This document shows, piece after piece, positions 1 to 6,514 of a DNA stretch of 17,949 nucleotides (the first letter of the stretch is position 1; the number at the start of each line of letters is the position of its first letter). Under the pieces are notes generated by a model that was not told the DNA's origin, searched no databases, and was given only the letters and a program-made list of their open reading frames with translations. Source of the stretch: CAYYJM01 sp964471755 (GTDB lineage Bacteria > Planctomycetota > Planctomycetia > Gemmatales > Gemmataceae); assembly GCA_964471755.1 (NCBI GenBank), contig CAYYJM010000116.1:1-17949 (forward strand), read 5' to 3'. Position numbers and translations under genes: made by a program.

Positions 1-1063
1 GTCGAGGGCATGCAGTTCGACAAGGGCTACACCTCGCCCTACTTCATCAACCAGGAAAACCTGACGTGTGAACTCGAGGATGCCTACATCCTCATCCACG
101 AGAAGCGCATCAGCAACGTCCGCGATCTGCTGCCGTTGCTGGAGAAGGTGGCCTCGGCTCCGAAGCGTCGGCCGCTGCTGATCATCGCCGAGGACATCGA
201 GAGCGAGGCGCTGGCCGCTCTGGTCATCAACAAGCTGCGCGGCATCCTCGACGTGTGCGCCGTCAAGGCTCCGGGTTTCGGCGACCGTCGCAAGGCCATG
301 CTCGGCGACATCGCCATCCTGACGGGTGGTCAGTNNNNNNNNNNATCTCGGCATCAAGCTCGAGAACGTCCAGCTCGATCAGCTCGGTCAGGCCGCGACG
401 ATCCGTGTCGAGAAGGAAAGCACGACGCTGATCAAGGGGGCCGGCAAGAAGGAGGCCATCACCCGGCGGATCGACCAGATCCGCAACCAGATGGCCCAGA
501 CGGAGAGCGAGTACGACAAGGAGAAGTTCTCCGAGCGGCTGGCCAAGCTGACCGGCGGCGTGGCGATCATCCGCGTCGGCGGAGCGACCGAGGCGGAGAT
601 GAAGCAGACCAAGGGTCGCGTCGAGGACGCGCTGCACGCGACGCGTGCGGCCGTGGCCGAGGGCATCGTCCCCGGCGGCGGCGTGGCCCTGCTGCGCTGC
701 CAGACCGTGGCTCGCGAGGCGGCCAAGAAGCTGCACGGCGACGAGAAACTCGGGGCGGAGATCGTCGCCCGGTCGCTGGAGAAGCCGATCCGCACCATCG
801 CCGAGAACACCGGCGTGGACGGAGCGGTCGTCGCCGACGAGGTGCGAACTCGCGGTGAGAAATCGGTCAACATCGGGTATAATGCGAATACTCGGGACTA
901 CGCCGACATGTACAAGGCCGGCATCGTCGATCCGGTGCGTGTGACCCGGTCGGCTCTGCAGAACGCGGCGAGCATCGCCAGCCTGATGCTGACGACCGAG
1001 GTGATGATCACCAAGATCGACGAGGACGAGCCGGGCAACAAGGTCCAGGGCGCGGTCCGCTGA
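1..1063 (+). CDS. groEL: Chaperonin GroEL (5'-truncated, interrupted by an assembly gap)
   Basis: This encodes the apical, second intermediate and second equatorial parts of the 60-kDa chaperonin, the cytoplasmic ATP-driven folding cage. The window opens inside the gene at VEGMQFDKGY, so roughly the first 190 residues of the family lie upstream. Recognisable blocks follow: LLIIAEDIE, KAPGFGDRRKAMLGDIA, ARVEDALHATRAAV-like (here GRVEDALHATRAAV), and EGIVPGGGVALLR. The frame changes across the N run at 335-344: frame 1 before it, frame 2 after it. Five residues are expected between TGGQ and LGIKLE, which needs 12 missing bases instead of 10, so I read this as one intact gene. The protein ends in ...KVQGAVR and has no Gly-Gly-Met tail, which points to a divergent paralogue. 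It is the first visible gene of a groEL-dnaJ-grpE operon. No CIRCE element is visible downstream; the true promoter is outside the window. Confidence 0.95.
335..344. other. Assembly gap (10 N) inside groEL
   Basis: Ten consecutive N bases. The reading frame before and after differs by an amount that a 12-base gap would repair. The placeholder length is therefore probably arbitrary, and this is not a biological frameshift. Confidence 0.95.
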
Positions 1064-1072
1064 GTCGGGCGT

Positions 1073-1239
1073 GGCGAGCCCCCGGCTTTCGCCGGGGGAG
1101 TTTCCGACGCTGGAACTCCCCCCACTTTCGTGGGGGGGCTCGCCAGAGTTTCCGACGCTGGAACTCCCCCCACTTTCGTGGGGGGCTCGCCAGAGTTTCC
1201 GATGCTGGAACTCCCCCCACTTTCGTGGGGGGCTCGCCT
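1073..1239. repeat. Cluster of GC-rich palindromic repeats between groEL and dnaJ
   Basis: The first hairpin is GGCGAG, then an 8-bp stem CCCCCGGC / GCCGGGGG with loop TTTC (1079-1098), then AGTTT. Three head-to-tail copies of a 47-48 bp unit follow at 1098-1145, 1146-1192 and 1193-1239. Each copy carries the stem CCCCCCAC / GTGGGGGG with loop TTTC and ends in CTCGCC. The copies are joined by a linker TTCCGACGCTGGAA that is itself nearly palindromic. Copy 1 has one extra G and copy 3 has one C-to-T change. The outer arms (GGCGAG and GAACT) match the cluster at 6310-6427, so this is a dispersed family like REP or MITE sequences. Lying inside the operon, the hairpins would be transcribed. No transposase of the REP-associated type is in the window. 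Confidence 0.93.
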
Positions 1240-1278
1240 GGACTCCGGGGCTCACCTCCTCGACAGGAACCTTCGCGC

Positions 1279-2394
1279 ATGGCGACCAAGCGGTGTTTCT
1301 ACGAAGTCCTCGGCATTTCCCGGGACGCCGACGATGGGACGATCAAGGCCGCTTATAGCCGGATCGCCTGGGAGAATCACCCCGACCGTAACCCGGACGA
1401 CGCAGACGCAGAGGCTCGCTTCAAGGAAGCGTCCGAGGCCTACCAGGTGCTGCGTGATCCACAGAAACGCCAGGTCTACGACCGTTATGGTCACGACGGC
1501 CTGGAGAGCCGCGGCGCATCGCCGCACTTCGACGACATCAACAGCATCTTCGACCTGTTCGGCGGCATCTTCGGCGACCTGTTCGGCGGCGGCCGACGCA
1601 CGCGCGGTCCCCGTCAGGGCCGCGATCTGCAACTGAACCTGCGCGTCAGCCTGCTGGACGCGTACCGTGGCGGAGCCCGGAGCGTGACCATTCCGCGTCA
1701 GGAACGCTGTGCCACCTGCAACGCCACCGGCATGAAACCGGGCACGAACCCGACCCAATGCCGACGCTGCGAGGGACGCGGCGTCGTCTTGCAGGGGCAG
1801 AGCTTCTTCCGCATGCAGGTCCACTGCCCGGCCTGTGGCGGACGCGGCGTCACCATCACCGACCCCTGCACCGACTGCGGCGGCGACGGCCAGGTGACCC
1901 GCGAGGAGGAAATCGAGCTGACCATCCCGCCCGGCATCGATGACGGCGTCACCATGCCGGTACGCGGTCAGGGCGAGGCCGGCGAACCGGGCGCTCCGGC
2001 CGGTGATCTGTACGTCGTCTTCCAGGTCGAGCCGCACGAACTGTTCGTCCGCCGCGATACGGACCTGCACTGCGAGGTGCCGATCACCTTCGGCCAGGCG
2101 GCCCTCGGCGGCAAACTGGAGGTGCCGACGCTCGACGGCGAGATGCGGCCCATCGATCTGCCGCGTGGTTCGCAAGCCGGCGACGAGGTTCGCCTGCGCG
2201 GCCTGGGCATGCCGTCGCTGCGCGGCAAGAAGCGTGGCGATCTGATCATCCACCTGCGCGTCGTCACACCGCGAAACCTGACGAAACGGCAGGAGGAACT
2301 GCTCCGCGAACTGGCCCAGATCGAGCAGAGCGACGTGCCCCCGGAGCGCAAGACGTTCCTCGAACGCATCAAGGAATTCTTCGGCGGGAAGTAG
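1279..2394 (+). CDS. dnaJ: Chaperone protein DnaJ (Hsp40)
   Basis: This is the cytoplasmic co-chaperone that delivers substrates to DnaK and stimulates its ATPase. The 371-residue product has the full type I layout. The J domain covers about residues 5-75 with HPD at 34-36, followed by a Gly/Phe-rich stretch (GGIFGDLFGGG). The zinc-binding region at about 144-205 has four CxxCxGxG-type repeats (CATCNATG, CRRCEGRG, CPACGGRG, CTDCGGDG), and the two beta-barrel substrate domains follow. I chose the ATG at 1279 because MATKRCFYEVLG aligns with J-domain starts and AGGA lies about ten bases upstream. An upstream in-frame GTG at 1225 falls inside the palindromic repeat and is rejected. Only 22 bases separate it from grpE. 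No dnaK is in this operon. Confidence 0.97.
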   Translation: MATKRCFYEVLGISRDADDGTIKAAYSRIAWENHPDRNPDDADAEARFKEASEAYQVLRDPQKRQVYDRYGHDGLESRGASPHFDDINSIFDLFGGIFGDLFGGGRRTRGPRQGRDLQLNLRVSLLDAYRGGARSVTIPRQERCATCNATGMKPGTNPTQCRRCEGRGVVLQGQSFFRMQVHCPACGGRGVTITDPCTDCGGDGQVTREEEIELTIPPGIDDGVTMPVRGQGEAGEPGAPAGDLYVVFQVEPHELFVRRDTDLHCEVPITFGQAALGGKLEVPTLDGEMRPIDLPRGSQAGDEVRLRGLGMPSLRGKKRGDLIIHLRVVTPRNLTKRQEELLRELAQIEQSDVPPERKTFLERIKEFFGGK

Positions 2395-2416
2395 CCGCTG
2401 GCCACATGAGGGCACC

Positions 2417-2938
2417 ATGAGCGAACCGAACACCCCCGATCCTTCGGCACCGCCGGCCGAGGCGGTGCGAACCCTGGAAGAGCGGGTCGCCGCCGCCGAG
2501 AAGGAGCGCGACCAGTACCTGGCTCTGGCCCAGCGGACCCAGGCCGATTTCGAGAACTACCAACTGCGGCTCAAGCGTGACCTGGCCACCGAGCGGCAGT
2601 ATGCGGTCCTGCCCCTGGCCCGCGATCTTCTGGCGGCCCTGGACAACCTCGAACGAGCCCTGGCCGCGGCCAAACAGGCGGGCGACGAGGGGCCACTCGC
2701 CCAGGGCGTCGGCATGGTCCACGGTCAGATTCTCGATGTCCTGCGTCGTCACGGTATCGTCCGGATCGAGGCGCTGGGCCAGACGTTCGATCCGAACCTG
2801 CACGAGGCCATGCTGGAGCAGCCGACGACCGAGGCGGCTCCCCAGACCGTGGTGATGGTCCTGGAGCAGGGTTACAAGATCCATGACCGGGTGCTGCGGC
2901 CGGCGCGGGTGGCCGTCGCCGTCCGCCCCAGGGAGTGA
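2417..2938 (+). CDS. grpE: Nucleotide exchange factor GrpE
   Basis: GrpE releases ADP from DnaK and so completes the DnaJ-DnaK cycle in the cytoplasm. The 173-residue product starts with a short acidic, Pro-rich tail. A long coiled-coil helix follows at about residues 17-60 (TLEERVAAAEKERDQYLALA, then RTQADFENYQLRLKRD). The C-terminal beta domain carries the family signature around GQTFDPNLHEAM and ends with QGYKIHDRVLRPARVAV. Its length is typical of the family. It starts 22 bases after dnaJ, and only two bases separate its stop from the next ATG, so it is cotranscribed with its neighbours. Planctomycetes often separate grpE from dnaK; the order dnaJ-grpE here differs from the common grpE-dnaK-dnaJ. 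Confidence 0.96.
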   Translation: MSEPNTPDPSAPPAEAVRTLEERVAAAEKERDQYLALAQRTQADFENYQLRLKRDLATERQYAVLPLARDLLAALDNLERALAAAKQAGDEGPLAQGVGMVHGQILDVLRRHGIVRIEALGQTFDPNLHEAMLEQPTTEAAPQTVVMVLEQGYKIHDRVLRPARVAVAVRPRE

Positions 2939-2940
2939 CC

Positions 2941-3261
2941 ATGCCGACGTACGAGTATGTCTGCCAGGGGTGCGGCCATCGCTTCGAGGAGATGCAGGCC
3001 TTCTCGGAGGAACCTCTGACGAAGTGTCCGGCCTGCAAGAAGAAGAAACTCCAGCGTCTGTTCGGCACCGGGGCGGCCGTCCTCTTCAAGGGCTCCGGCT
3101 TCTACGAGACGGACTACCGGAGCGAGTCGTACCGGGCCGACGCGCAGAAGGACAGCGAATCCGGCAAGACCCCGACAACCGATACCGGCAGCACGCCGTC
3201 GAGCAATCCGAGTGCAAATAATGCGACCGGGGGCAACAATGGCTCCACGTCCGATGGATGA
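2941..3261 (+). CDS. FmdB-type zinc ribbon protein
   Basis: This is a small 106-residue protein. The N-terminal zinc ribbon is of the FmdB/CxxC_CxxC_SSSS family: MPTYEYVCQGCGH, with cysteines at 8, 11, 29 and 32. The family motif RLFGTGAAVLFKGSGFYETDY follows in two contiguous parts (RLFGTGAAVLFK, then GSGFYETDY). The C-terminal third, from about residue 75, is low-complexity Ser/Thr/Asn/Gly and likely disordered. The family is named after a putative formamidase regulator, but its molecular role is not established. The ATG at 2941 starts two bases after grpE stops and gives the canonical MPTYEY start. Its place in the operon hints at translation or protein quality control; that is inference. 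Confidence 0.88.
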   Translation: MPTYEYVCQGCGHRFEEMQAFSEEPLTKCPACKKKKLQRLFGTGAAVLFKGSGFYETDYRSESYRADAQKDSESGKTPTTDTGSTPSSNPSANNATGGNNGSTSDG

Positions 3262-3268
3262 TCGGCCG

Positions 3269-3463
3269 ATGAGTACAACGTCCTGCCCGATCTGCCAGAA
3301 GGTACTTGCCGGGCAGAATCGGGCCGAGTTTCCTCACCTTCCCTTTTGTAGTCGGCGTTGCAAGCTCGTTGATCTTGGACGCTGGTTCGGAGAGGAGTAC
3401 GGGATACCGGCCGAAGAGGCGGACGACGCCGACATTCCCCCTCAGGAGAGGGACCTCCCGTAG
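3269..3463 (+). CDS. yacG: DNA gyrase inhibitor / zinc-binding protein YacG
   Basis: YacG is a very small zinc protein; in Escherichia coli it binds GyrB and inhibits gyrase. The 64-residue product has a Cys4 zinc site at C6, C9, C27 and C31 (CPIC...FCSRRC). The family motif KLVDLGRWFGEEYGIP follows, with an acidic C-terminus. I chose the ATG at 3269 because MSTTSCPICQK matches the family start and it lies seven bases after the FmdB stop. In-frame ATGs at 3239 and 3254 would overlap the preceding gene. It is the last gene before a strong terminator. Whether it controls gyrase in this lineage is unknown. Confidence 0.9.
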   Translation: MSTTSCPICQKVLAGQNRAEFPHLPFCSRRCKLVDLGRWFGEEYGIPAEEADDADIPPQERDLP

Positions 3464-3493
3464 AGCCGGCCGGTAAACGGCCGTTCCCCATAG

Positions 3494-3531
3494 AAACGAG
3501 GCGGAGCCTCCGGGCTCCGTCTCGTTTTTTT
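3494..3531 (+). terminator. Rho-independent terminator after yacG
   Basis: A long stem pairs AAACGAG with CTCGTTT and CGGAGCC with GGCTCCG around a short loop, with one G-T wobble. A run of seven T follows directly (3525-3531). It closes the chaperone operon and is the clearest terminator in the window. Confidence 0.93.
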
Positions 3532-3551
3532 GTTTGCTCCCCCTACCGCCC

Positions 3552-3580
3552 TTGGCAGAAGCCTTCGACGCCGTCACAAT
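3552..3580 (+). promoter_or_regulatory. Candidate housekeeping promoter for the gene at 3610
   Basis: TTGGCA (3552-3557), then exactly 17 bases, then CACAAT (3575-3580). It lies just downstream of the operon terminator and about 30 bases before the start codon. The same -35 hexamer and spacing recur at 4637-4665. Confidence 0.5.
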
Positions 3581-3609
3581 GGAAGAAGTGGGAGTCCGGA
3601 GGGAAGCCC

Positions 3610-3975
3610 ATGTCGCGTTCGACACCAGACCCCAACCCCTCCACTCGGCCCTCGCTCCTGTGGCCGGTCTTTGCTCTGCTGGCCTGGGCGCTGCTGCTCT
3701 ATCAGGTCTACGTCCAGGTGCCGGGGCAGCTCGATCGGCTGAACGAACTGCGAGTGGACCTGCCGACCTGGTCCCGCTGGCTGCTGGAGAACGCCTCCTG
3801 GGTGGTGCCGGTCACTGGACTGATCACCGCCTTGCTGGTCGGCTGGATTCGCCAACCGACGGGTCGTTGGTTGATCCTGGCGATCGTGGCCGTGGTGGGG
3901 CTGCTGACATTCCTCGGCATCCAGTGGTTGGGATTACTGCGATTGATGGCCGACACAGGACCGACAGGGCTTTGA
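3610..3975 (+). CDS. Small three-helix membrane protein of unknown function
   Basis: I do not recognise this 121-residue protein. It has a short polar N-terminus rich in Pro and Ser. Three hydrophobic segments follow: about residues 16-35 (LLWPVFALLAWALLLYQVYV), 63-80 (SWVVPVTGLITALLVGWI) and 87-110 (LILAIVAVVGLLTFLGIQWL). It is therefore likely an inner-membrane protein with short loops. A strong ribosome binding site, GGAGGG (3598-3603), lies six bases before the ATG. It sits alone between a terminator and the NYN ribonuclease gene 69 bases downstream, so a shared transcript is possible. No catalytic motif is visible. Confidence 0.72.
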   Translation: MSRSTPDPNPSTRPSLLWPVFALLAWALLLYQVYVQVPGQLDRLNELRVDLPTWSRWLLENASWVVPVTGLITALLVGWIRQPTGRWLILAIVAVVGLLTFLGIQWLGLLRLMADTGPTGL

Positions 3976-4044
3976 GAGAGTTCGGTATGCGCTTCCCGGT
4001 TCGAGGTGAACGACACTTGATGACCAGCAGTGAAAGACGAGTCC

Positions 4045-4557
4045 ATGCGTTACCTCATCGATGGCTACAACCTGCTGCATGCGTTGCTCGGCCCCCCGGC
4101 CGGACCTCAGGGGCTGGAGGCCGCTCGGCAGCGCTTGCTGGACCGACTCCTTGAGTTACCGCGCGTCGAACCGGCTCGCCTGACGGTCGTCTTCGATGCC
4201 TACCGCTCCCCGGCCGGCATCCCGACTCGTCTGGATTATCGCGGCATCCACCTTCACTTCGCCGTCGGTCAGACCGCTGACGATCTCATCGAGCAACTCA
4301 TCCACGACGATACTCACCCACGGACACTGGCGATTGTCTCGAACGACCGTCGTCTGCAAGTAGCTGCCCGTCGCCGATCCTGTTTGGGCCTCGACTGTCT
4401 GGACTGGGTCGAACAGATGAAGCAGATATCACCCGGCGAACGACGCACGGAACGGGCCGAGAAACCGGAAGCAACGGGTGCAAACGAGGAGTGGTTGCGA
4501 ACCTTCGGCGGCATCGATACCACCGATCCGGACGATCCGAAGCAATTCTTGCGCTAA
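4045..4557 (+). CDS. NYN domain ribonuclease, YacP/Rae1 family
   Basis: The 170-residue product matches the NYN_YacP family, PIN-like metal-dependent RNases. Bacillus subtilis Rae1 (YacP) cuts mRNA in the ribosomal A site. The N-terminus MRYLIDGYNLLHAL holds the first catalytic Asp (D6). Further acidic motifs are VVFDAYRSP, TADDLIEQL and the family-typical IVSNDRRLQVAA. The last 40 residues are charged and end in DPDDPKQFLR. I chose the ATG at 4045; an in-frame GTG at 4030 would add only five residues before the conserved start. Actual mRNA cleavage by this protein is inferred from the family only. Confidence 0.87.
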   Translation: MRYLIDGYNLLHALLGPPAGPQGLEAARQRLLDRLLELPRVEPARLTVVFDAYRSPAGIPTRLDYRGIHLHFAVGQTADDLIEQLIHDDTHPRTLAIVSNDRRLQVAARRRSCLGLDCLDWVEQMKQISPGERRTERAEKPEATGANEEWLRTFGGIDTTDPDDPKQFLR

Positions 4558-4575
4558 CGAATTAGCATGCGTTGC

Positions 4576-4616
4576 GAGAATCGAGACGAAATCGCTCTCA
4601 TTTCTCCAGATTTTTT
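4576..4616 (+). terminator. Weak candidate terminator after the NYN RNase
   Basis: Two stacked short stems, GAGAA / TTCTC outside and GAGA / TCTC inside, are followed by CAGA and six T (4611-4616). The stem is weak and interrupted, so confidence is low. Confidence 0.35.
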
Positions 4617-4636
4617 CAATCTTGTCCAATTCCTGG

Positions 4637-4665
4637 TTGGCACTCCAGCCGAAAGCGTGCATACT
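4637..4665 (+). promoter_or_regulatory. Candidate promoter for the DUF1559 gene
   Basis: TTGGCA (4637-4642), 17 bases, then CATACT (4660-4665). It lies in a locally AT-richer gap of 181 bases and predicts a leader of about 65 bases. In that leader there is an inverted repeat ATCAA-TCT-TTGAT. The ribosome binding site CGGAGG at 4725-4730 is well placed for the ATG at 4739. Confidence 0.5.
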
Positions 4666-4738
4666 GTGGCGCTGTGAGTTCGACTCGTTGATTCACACTC
4701 TCGCACTCATCAATCTTTGATTCCCGGAGGATGGGTCC

Positions 4739-5800
4739 ATGCCGATGAATTCACTCTACCGATCTCGTCGGGGCTTCACGCTGATCGAGTTGCTGGTGGT
4801 CATCGCGATTATCGCCATTCTGATCGGGCTCCTGTTGCCCGCAGTCCAGAAGGTCCGTGACGCTGCCGCTCGAAGTCAGTGCCAGAACAACCTCAAGCAG
4901 ATGGGCCTGGCTCTGCACAACTTCCATGACGTCCGCGGCTTCCTGCCAGCGGGCGGTCAGTCGGATACGACCCCGTACGGCACCGGCCCCAACGGCGTCT
5001 GGGGCAGCGCCTGGACGGTCTTCATCCTGCCCTACGTCGAACAGGAGAACCTGTTCAAGTCCTTCACCTTCACGGGCGGCTCCGGCTGGGGCAATTCGGC
5101 CGGCAACAATTGCAACCGAGCGAGTAACGTGAAGATTCCGGTCTATACCTGCCCAGCCAGTTCGGCCCCAAAGAATGCTCGGTCGCCGTACACCGGAACG
5201 AACGTCCAGGCCTGCCATTACGCCGGGATTTCCGGGGCGGTCAGCGGCTTGATCCCTGGCTACACCGAGACACGGACGGCCACCCCGGCCGGCTCCGCGG
5301 GCTGCTGCAGCGGTGGCATCGCCTCGGCGGGCGGCATTCTCTTCCCGGCCGGCAACATCTCCATGACCAGTATCAAGGACGGCACCAGTAACACGATGGC
5401 GATTGCCGATCAAAACGAGTCGATCCGACTCGGCAATGGTCAGGAAGTCTTCTGGACGGGCAGCGCGCAGCATGGCTTCATGATCGGCTGGCACAACAAC
5501 CAGTCGCCGAACGGTTCATGGAACAACGGCGGCGACAACCGCACTTTCCAGATGACGACGATCCGCTATCAGATCAACCAGCGCAACTGGCCGCAGATCT
5601 CCGGCGCTCCGGGCAACTGTAACGCCTATGGCATCTGCGACAATGTCAGCACGAACCTGCCACTGCTCTCCAATCATGCCGGCGGGGTCAACGCGGTCTT
5701 CGCCGATGGGTCCGTTCGATTCCTCAGCGAAACGATGGCGCTCGCCATCCTGGCCAACGTCGCCACGCGTGATGACCGCGTGCCGCTGTCCAATTTCTGA
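4739..5800 (+). CDS. DUF1559 protein with prepilin-type N-terminus
   Basis: This is a member of the large planctomycete-expanded DUF1559 (SBP_bac_10) family, 353 residues. The N-terminus RRGFTLIELLVVIAIIAI is a class III prepilin signal: cleavage is expected between G12 and F13, with the invariant Glu at position 17. A transmembrane helix follows, then NNLKQMGLALHNFHD, the family hallmark. The C-terminus has the H-x9-DG motif (H313, D323-G324), then SVRFLSE. Such proteins are thought to be pseudopilin-like surface or periplasmic proteins; their role is not known. CGGAGG at 4725-4730 supports this start; an ATG two codons later is also possible. It is paired with a small lipoprotein-like gene downstream, a recurrent planctomycete arrangement. 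Confidence 0.95.
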   Translation: MPMNSLYRSRRGFTLIELLVVIAIIAILIGLLLPAVQKVRDAAARSQCQNNLKQMGLALHNFHDVRGFLPAGGQSDTTPYGTGPNGVWGSAWTVFILPYVEQENLFKSFTFTGGSGWGNSAGNNCNRASNVKIPVYTCPASSAPKNARSPYTGTNVQACHYAGISGAVSGLIPGYTETRTATPAGSAGCCSGGIASAGGILFPAGNISMTSIKDGTSNTMAIADQNESIRLGNGQEVFWTGSAQHGFMIGWHNNQSPNGSWNNGGDNRTFQMTTIRYQINQRNWPQISGAPGNCNAYGICDNVSTNLPLLSNHAGGVNAVFADGSVRFLSETMALAILANVATRDDRVPLSNF

Positions 5801-5820
5801 TGTCGTGATGTCCGACTCGG

Positions 5821-5853
5821 ACCCGACCGGCGAGGGCTGGTCGGGTTTCCTTT
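5821..5853 (+). terminator. Candidate terminator between DUF1559 and the lipoprotein-like gene
   Basis: Perfect 8-bp stem ACCCGACC / GGTCGGGT (5821-5828 and 5839-5846) with a 10-base loop, followed by TTCCTTT. The U-tract is imperfect, so it may only attenuate transcription into the next gene, which starts 29 bases later. Confidence 0.55.
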
Positions 5854-5881
5854 GTTCCTGAGCCACATCTGGAGATATCCC

Positions 5882-6277
5882 GTGAGCGTCGTTCGTCTCT
5901 CCCTGATGGTGCCGCTGCTCGTCTGTCTGGGCTGCGGCAGTTCTGGCTCCGCTGGCGTCGAGGTCACCGGCAAGGTGACCCTCGCCAAGAAGCCGCTTGA
6001 GAAGGGCGAAATCTTCTTCTTTCCTGCGGATGGGAAGCCCCCGATAAAGCTCGACATCAGCAATGGCCAGTTCAGCGGCAAGGTGCCGGTGGGCAAGCAC
6101 AAGATTCAGTTCTCGTCAACCCGAGAGATGAAGAATCCGAAATACGACAAGAATTCGCCCGGTTCGGAGCCGACGGCCCTCATCAACGTCATCCCGCCGA
6201 AGTGGGCCGCCGACTGCCAGGAAACTCGAGAAGTCACCGCCAGTGGACCGAACTCGTTTGATTTCAAGCTGGACTGA
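5882..6277 (+). CDS. Small exported (putative lipo)protein with carboxypeptidase-regulatory-like fold
   Basis: The 131-residue product starts with a hydrophobic signal sequence (VVRLSLMVPLLVCLGCGSSG). C-L-G-C may act as an imperfect lipobox: Gly at -1 fits, but Cys at -3 is unusual. The remainder resembles the transthyretin or carboxypeptidase-regulatory-like beta domain common in planctomycete lipoproteins: VTGKVTLAKKPLEKGEIFFF near the start and GQFSGKVPVGKHKIQF later. I chose the GTG at 5882 because GGAGA lies six bases upstream; a TTG start at 5852 lacks such a site and would bury the signal peptide. It follows the DUF1559 gene by 81 bases, so the two are probably functionally linked at the cell surface. 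No enzymatic motif is seen. Confidence 0.82.
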   Translation: MSVVRLSLMVPLLVCLGCGSSGSAGVEVTGKVTLAKKPLEKGEIFFFPADGKPPIKLDISNGQFSGKVPVGKHKIQFSSTREMKNPKYDKNSPGSEPTALINVIPPKWAADCQETREVTASGPNSFDFKLD

Positions 6278-6309
6278 GAGATTGGTCCAGAAGCGGATCC
6301 TGCATGGCC

Positions 6310-6427
6310 AACTCCCCCGGCTTTCGCCGGGGGCTCGCCATGGCTCGTCGAGAGAAGGCGAGCCCCCCACGAAAGTGGGGGGAGTTCGCGACGTGAAGAC
6401 TCCCCTCACTTTCGTGGGGGGCTCGCC
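6310..6427. repeat. Second cluster of GC-rich palindromic repeats
   Basis: There are three hairpins of the same family as at 1073-1239. Hairpin A (6310-6339) is AACT, stem CCCCCGGC / GCCGGGGG, loop TTTC, then CTCGCC. Hairpin B (6357-6387) is GGCGAG, stem CCCCCCAC / GTGGGGGG, loop GAAA, then AGTTC. Hairpin C (6398-6427) is GACT, stem CCCCTCAC / GTGGGGGG, loop TTTC, then CTCGCC, with one G-T wobble. B is inverted relative to A and C. The cluster fills most of the gap between the convergent lipoprotein-like gene and the sulfatase gene, where it could also act as a bidirectional terminator. Confidence 0.92.
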
Positions 6428-6514
6428 AAGTCCTGGATAGCCCCCGATGAATTGACGCCGCTCCCCGGAGAACCAGGGTGCGGCGTTGGATTGGGATGGC
6501 ACGGCACCTTACAC

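Noticed and set aside
326..1063. Second, separate groEL gene start after the N run
   Set aside because: The sequence continues the same GroEL domain; the frame change is explained by the arbitrary gap length.
1098..1239. CRISPR-like array (three regular repeats)
   Set aside because: The copies are contiguous, with no unique spacers, and no cas gene is nearby; they are tandem palindromes.
263..1255. 330-codon minus-strand open frame
   Set aside because: It is antisense to groEL and runs through the N run and the palindromic repeats.
1225..1278. Upstream GTG start for dnaJ
   Set aside because: It lies inside the palindromic repeat and would add residues not found in DnaJ.
1252..2433. 393-codon open frame on the minus strand
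   Set aside because: It is antisense to dnaJ; no recognisable protein.
4670..4700. tRNA-like T-arm (GAGTTCGACTC)
   Set aside because: The stem is only three bases, and no acceptor stem or anticodon arm surrounds it.
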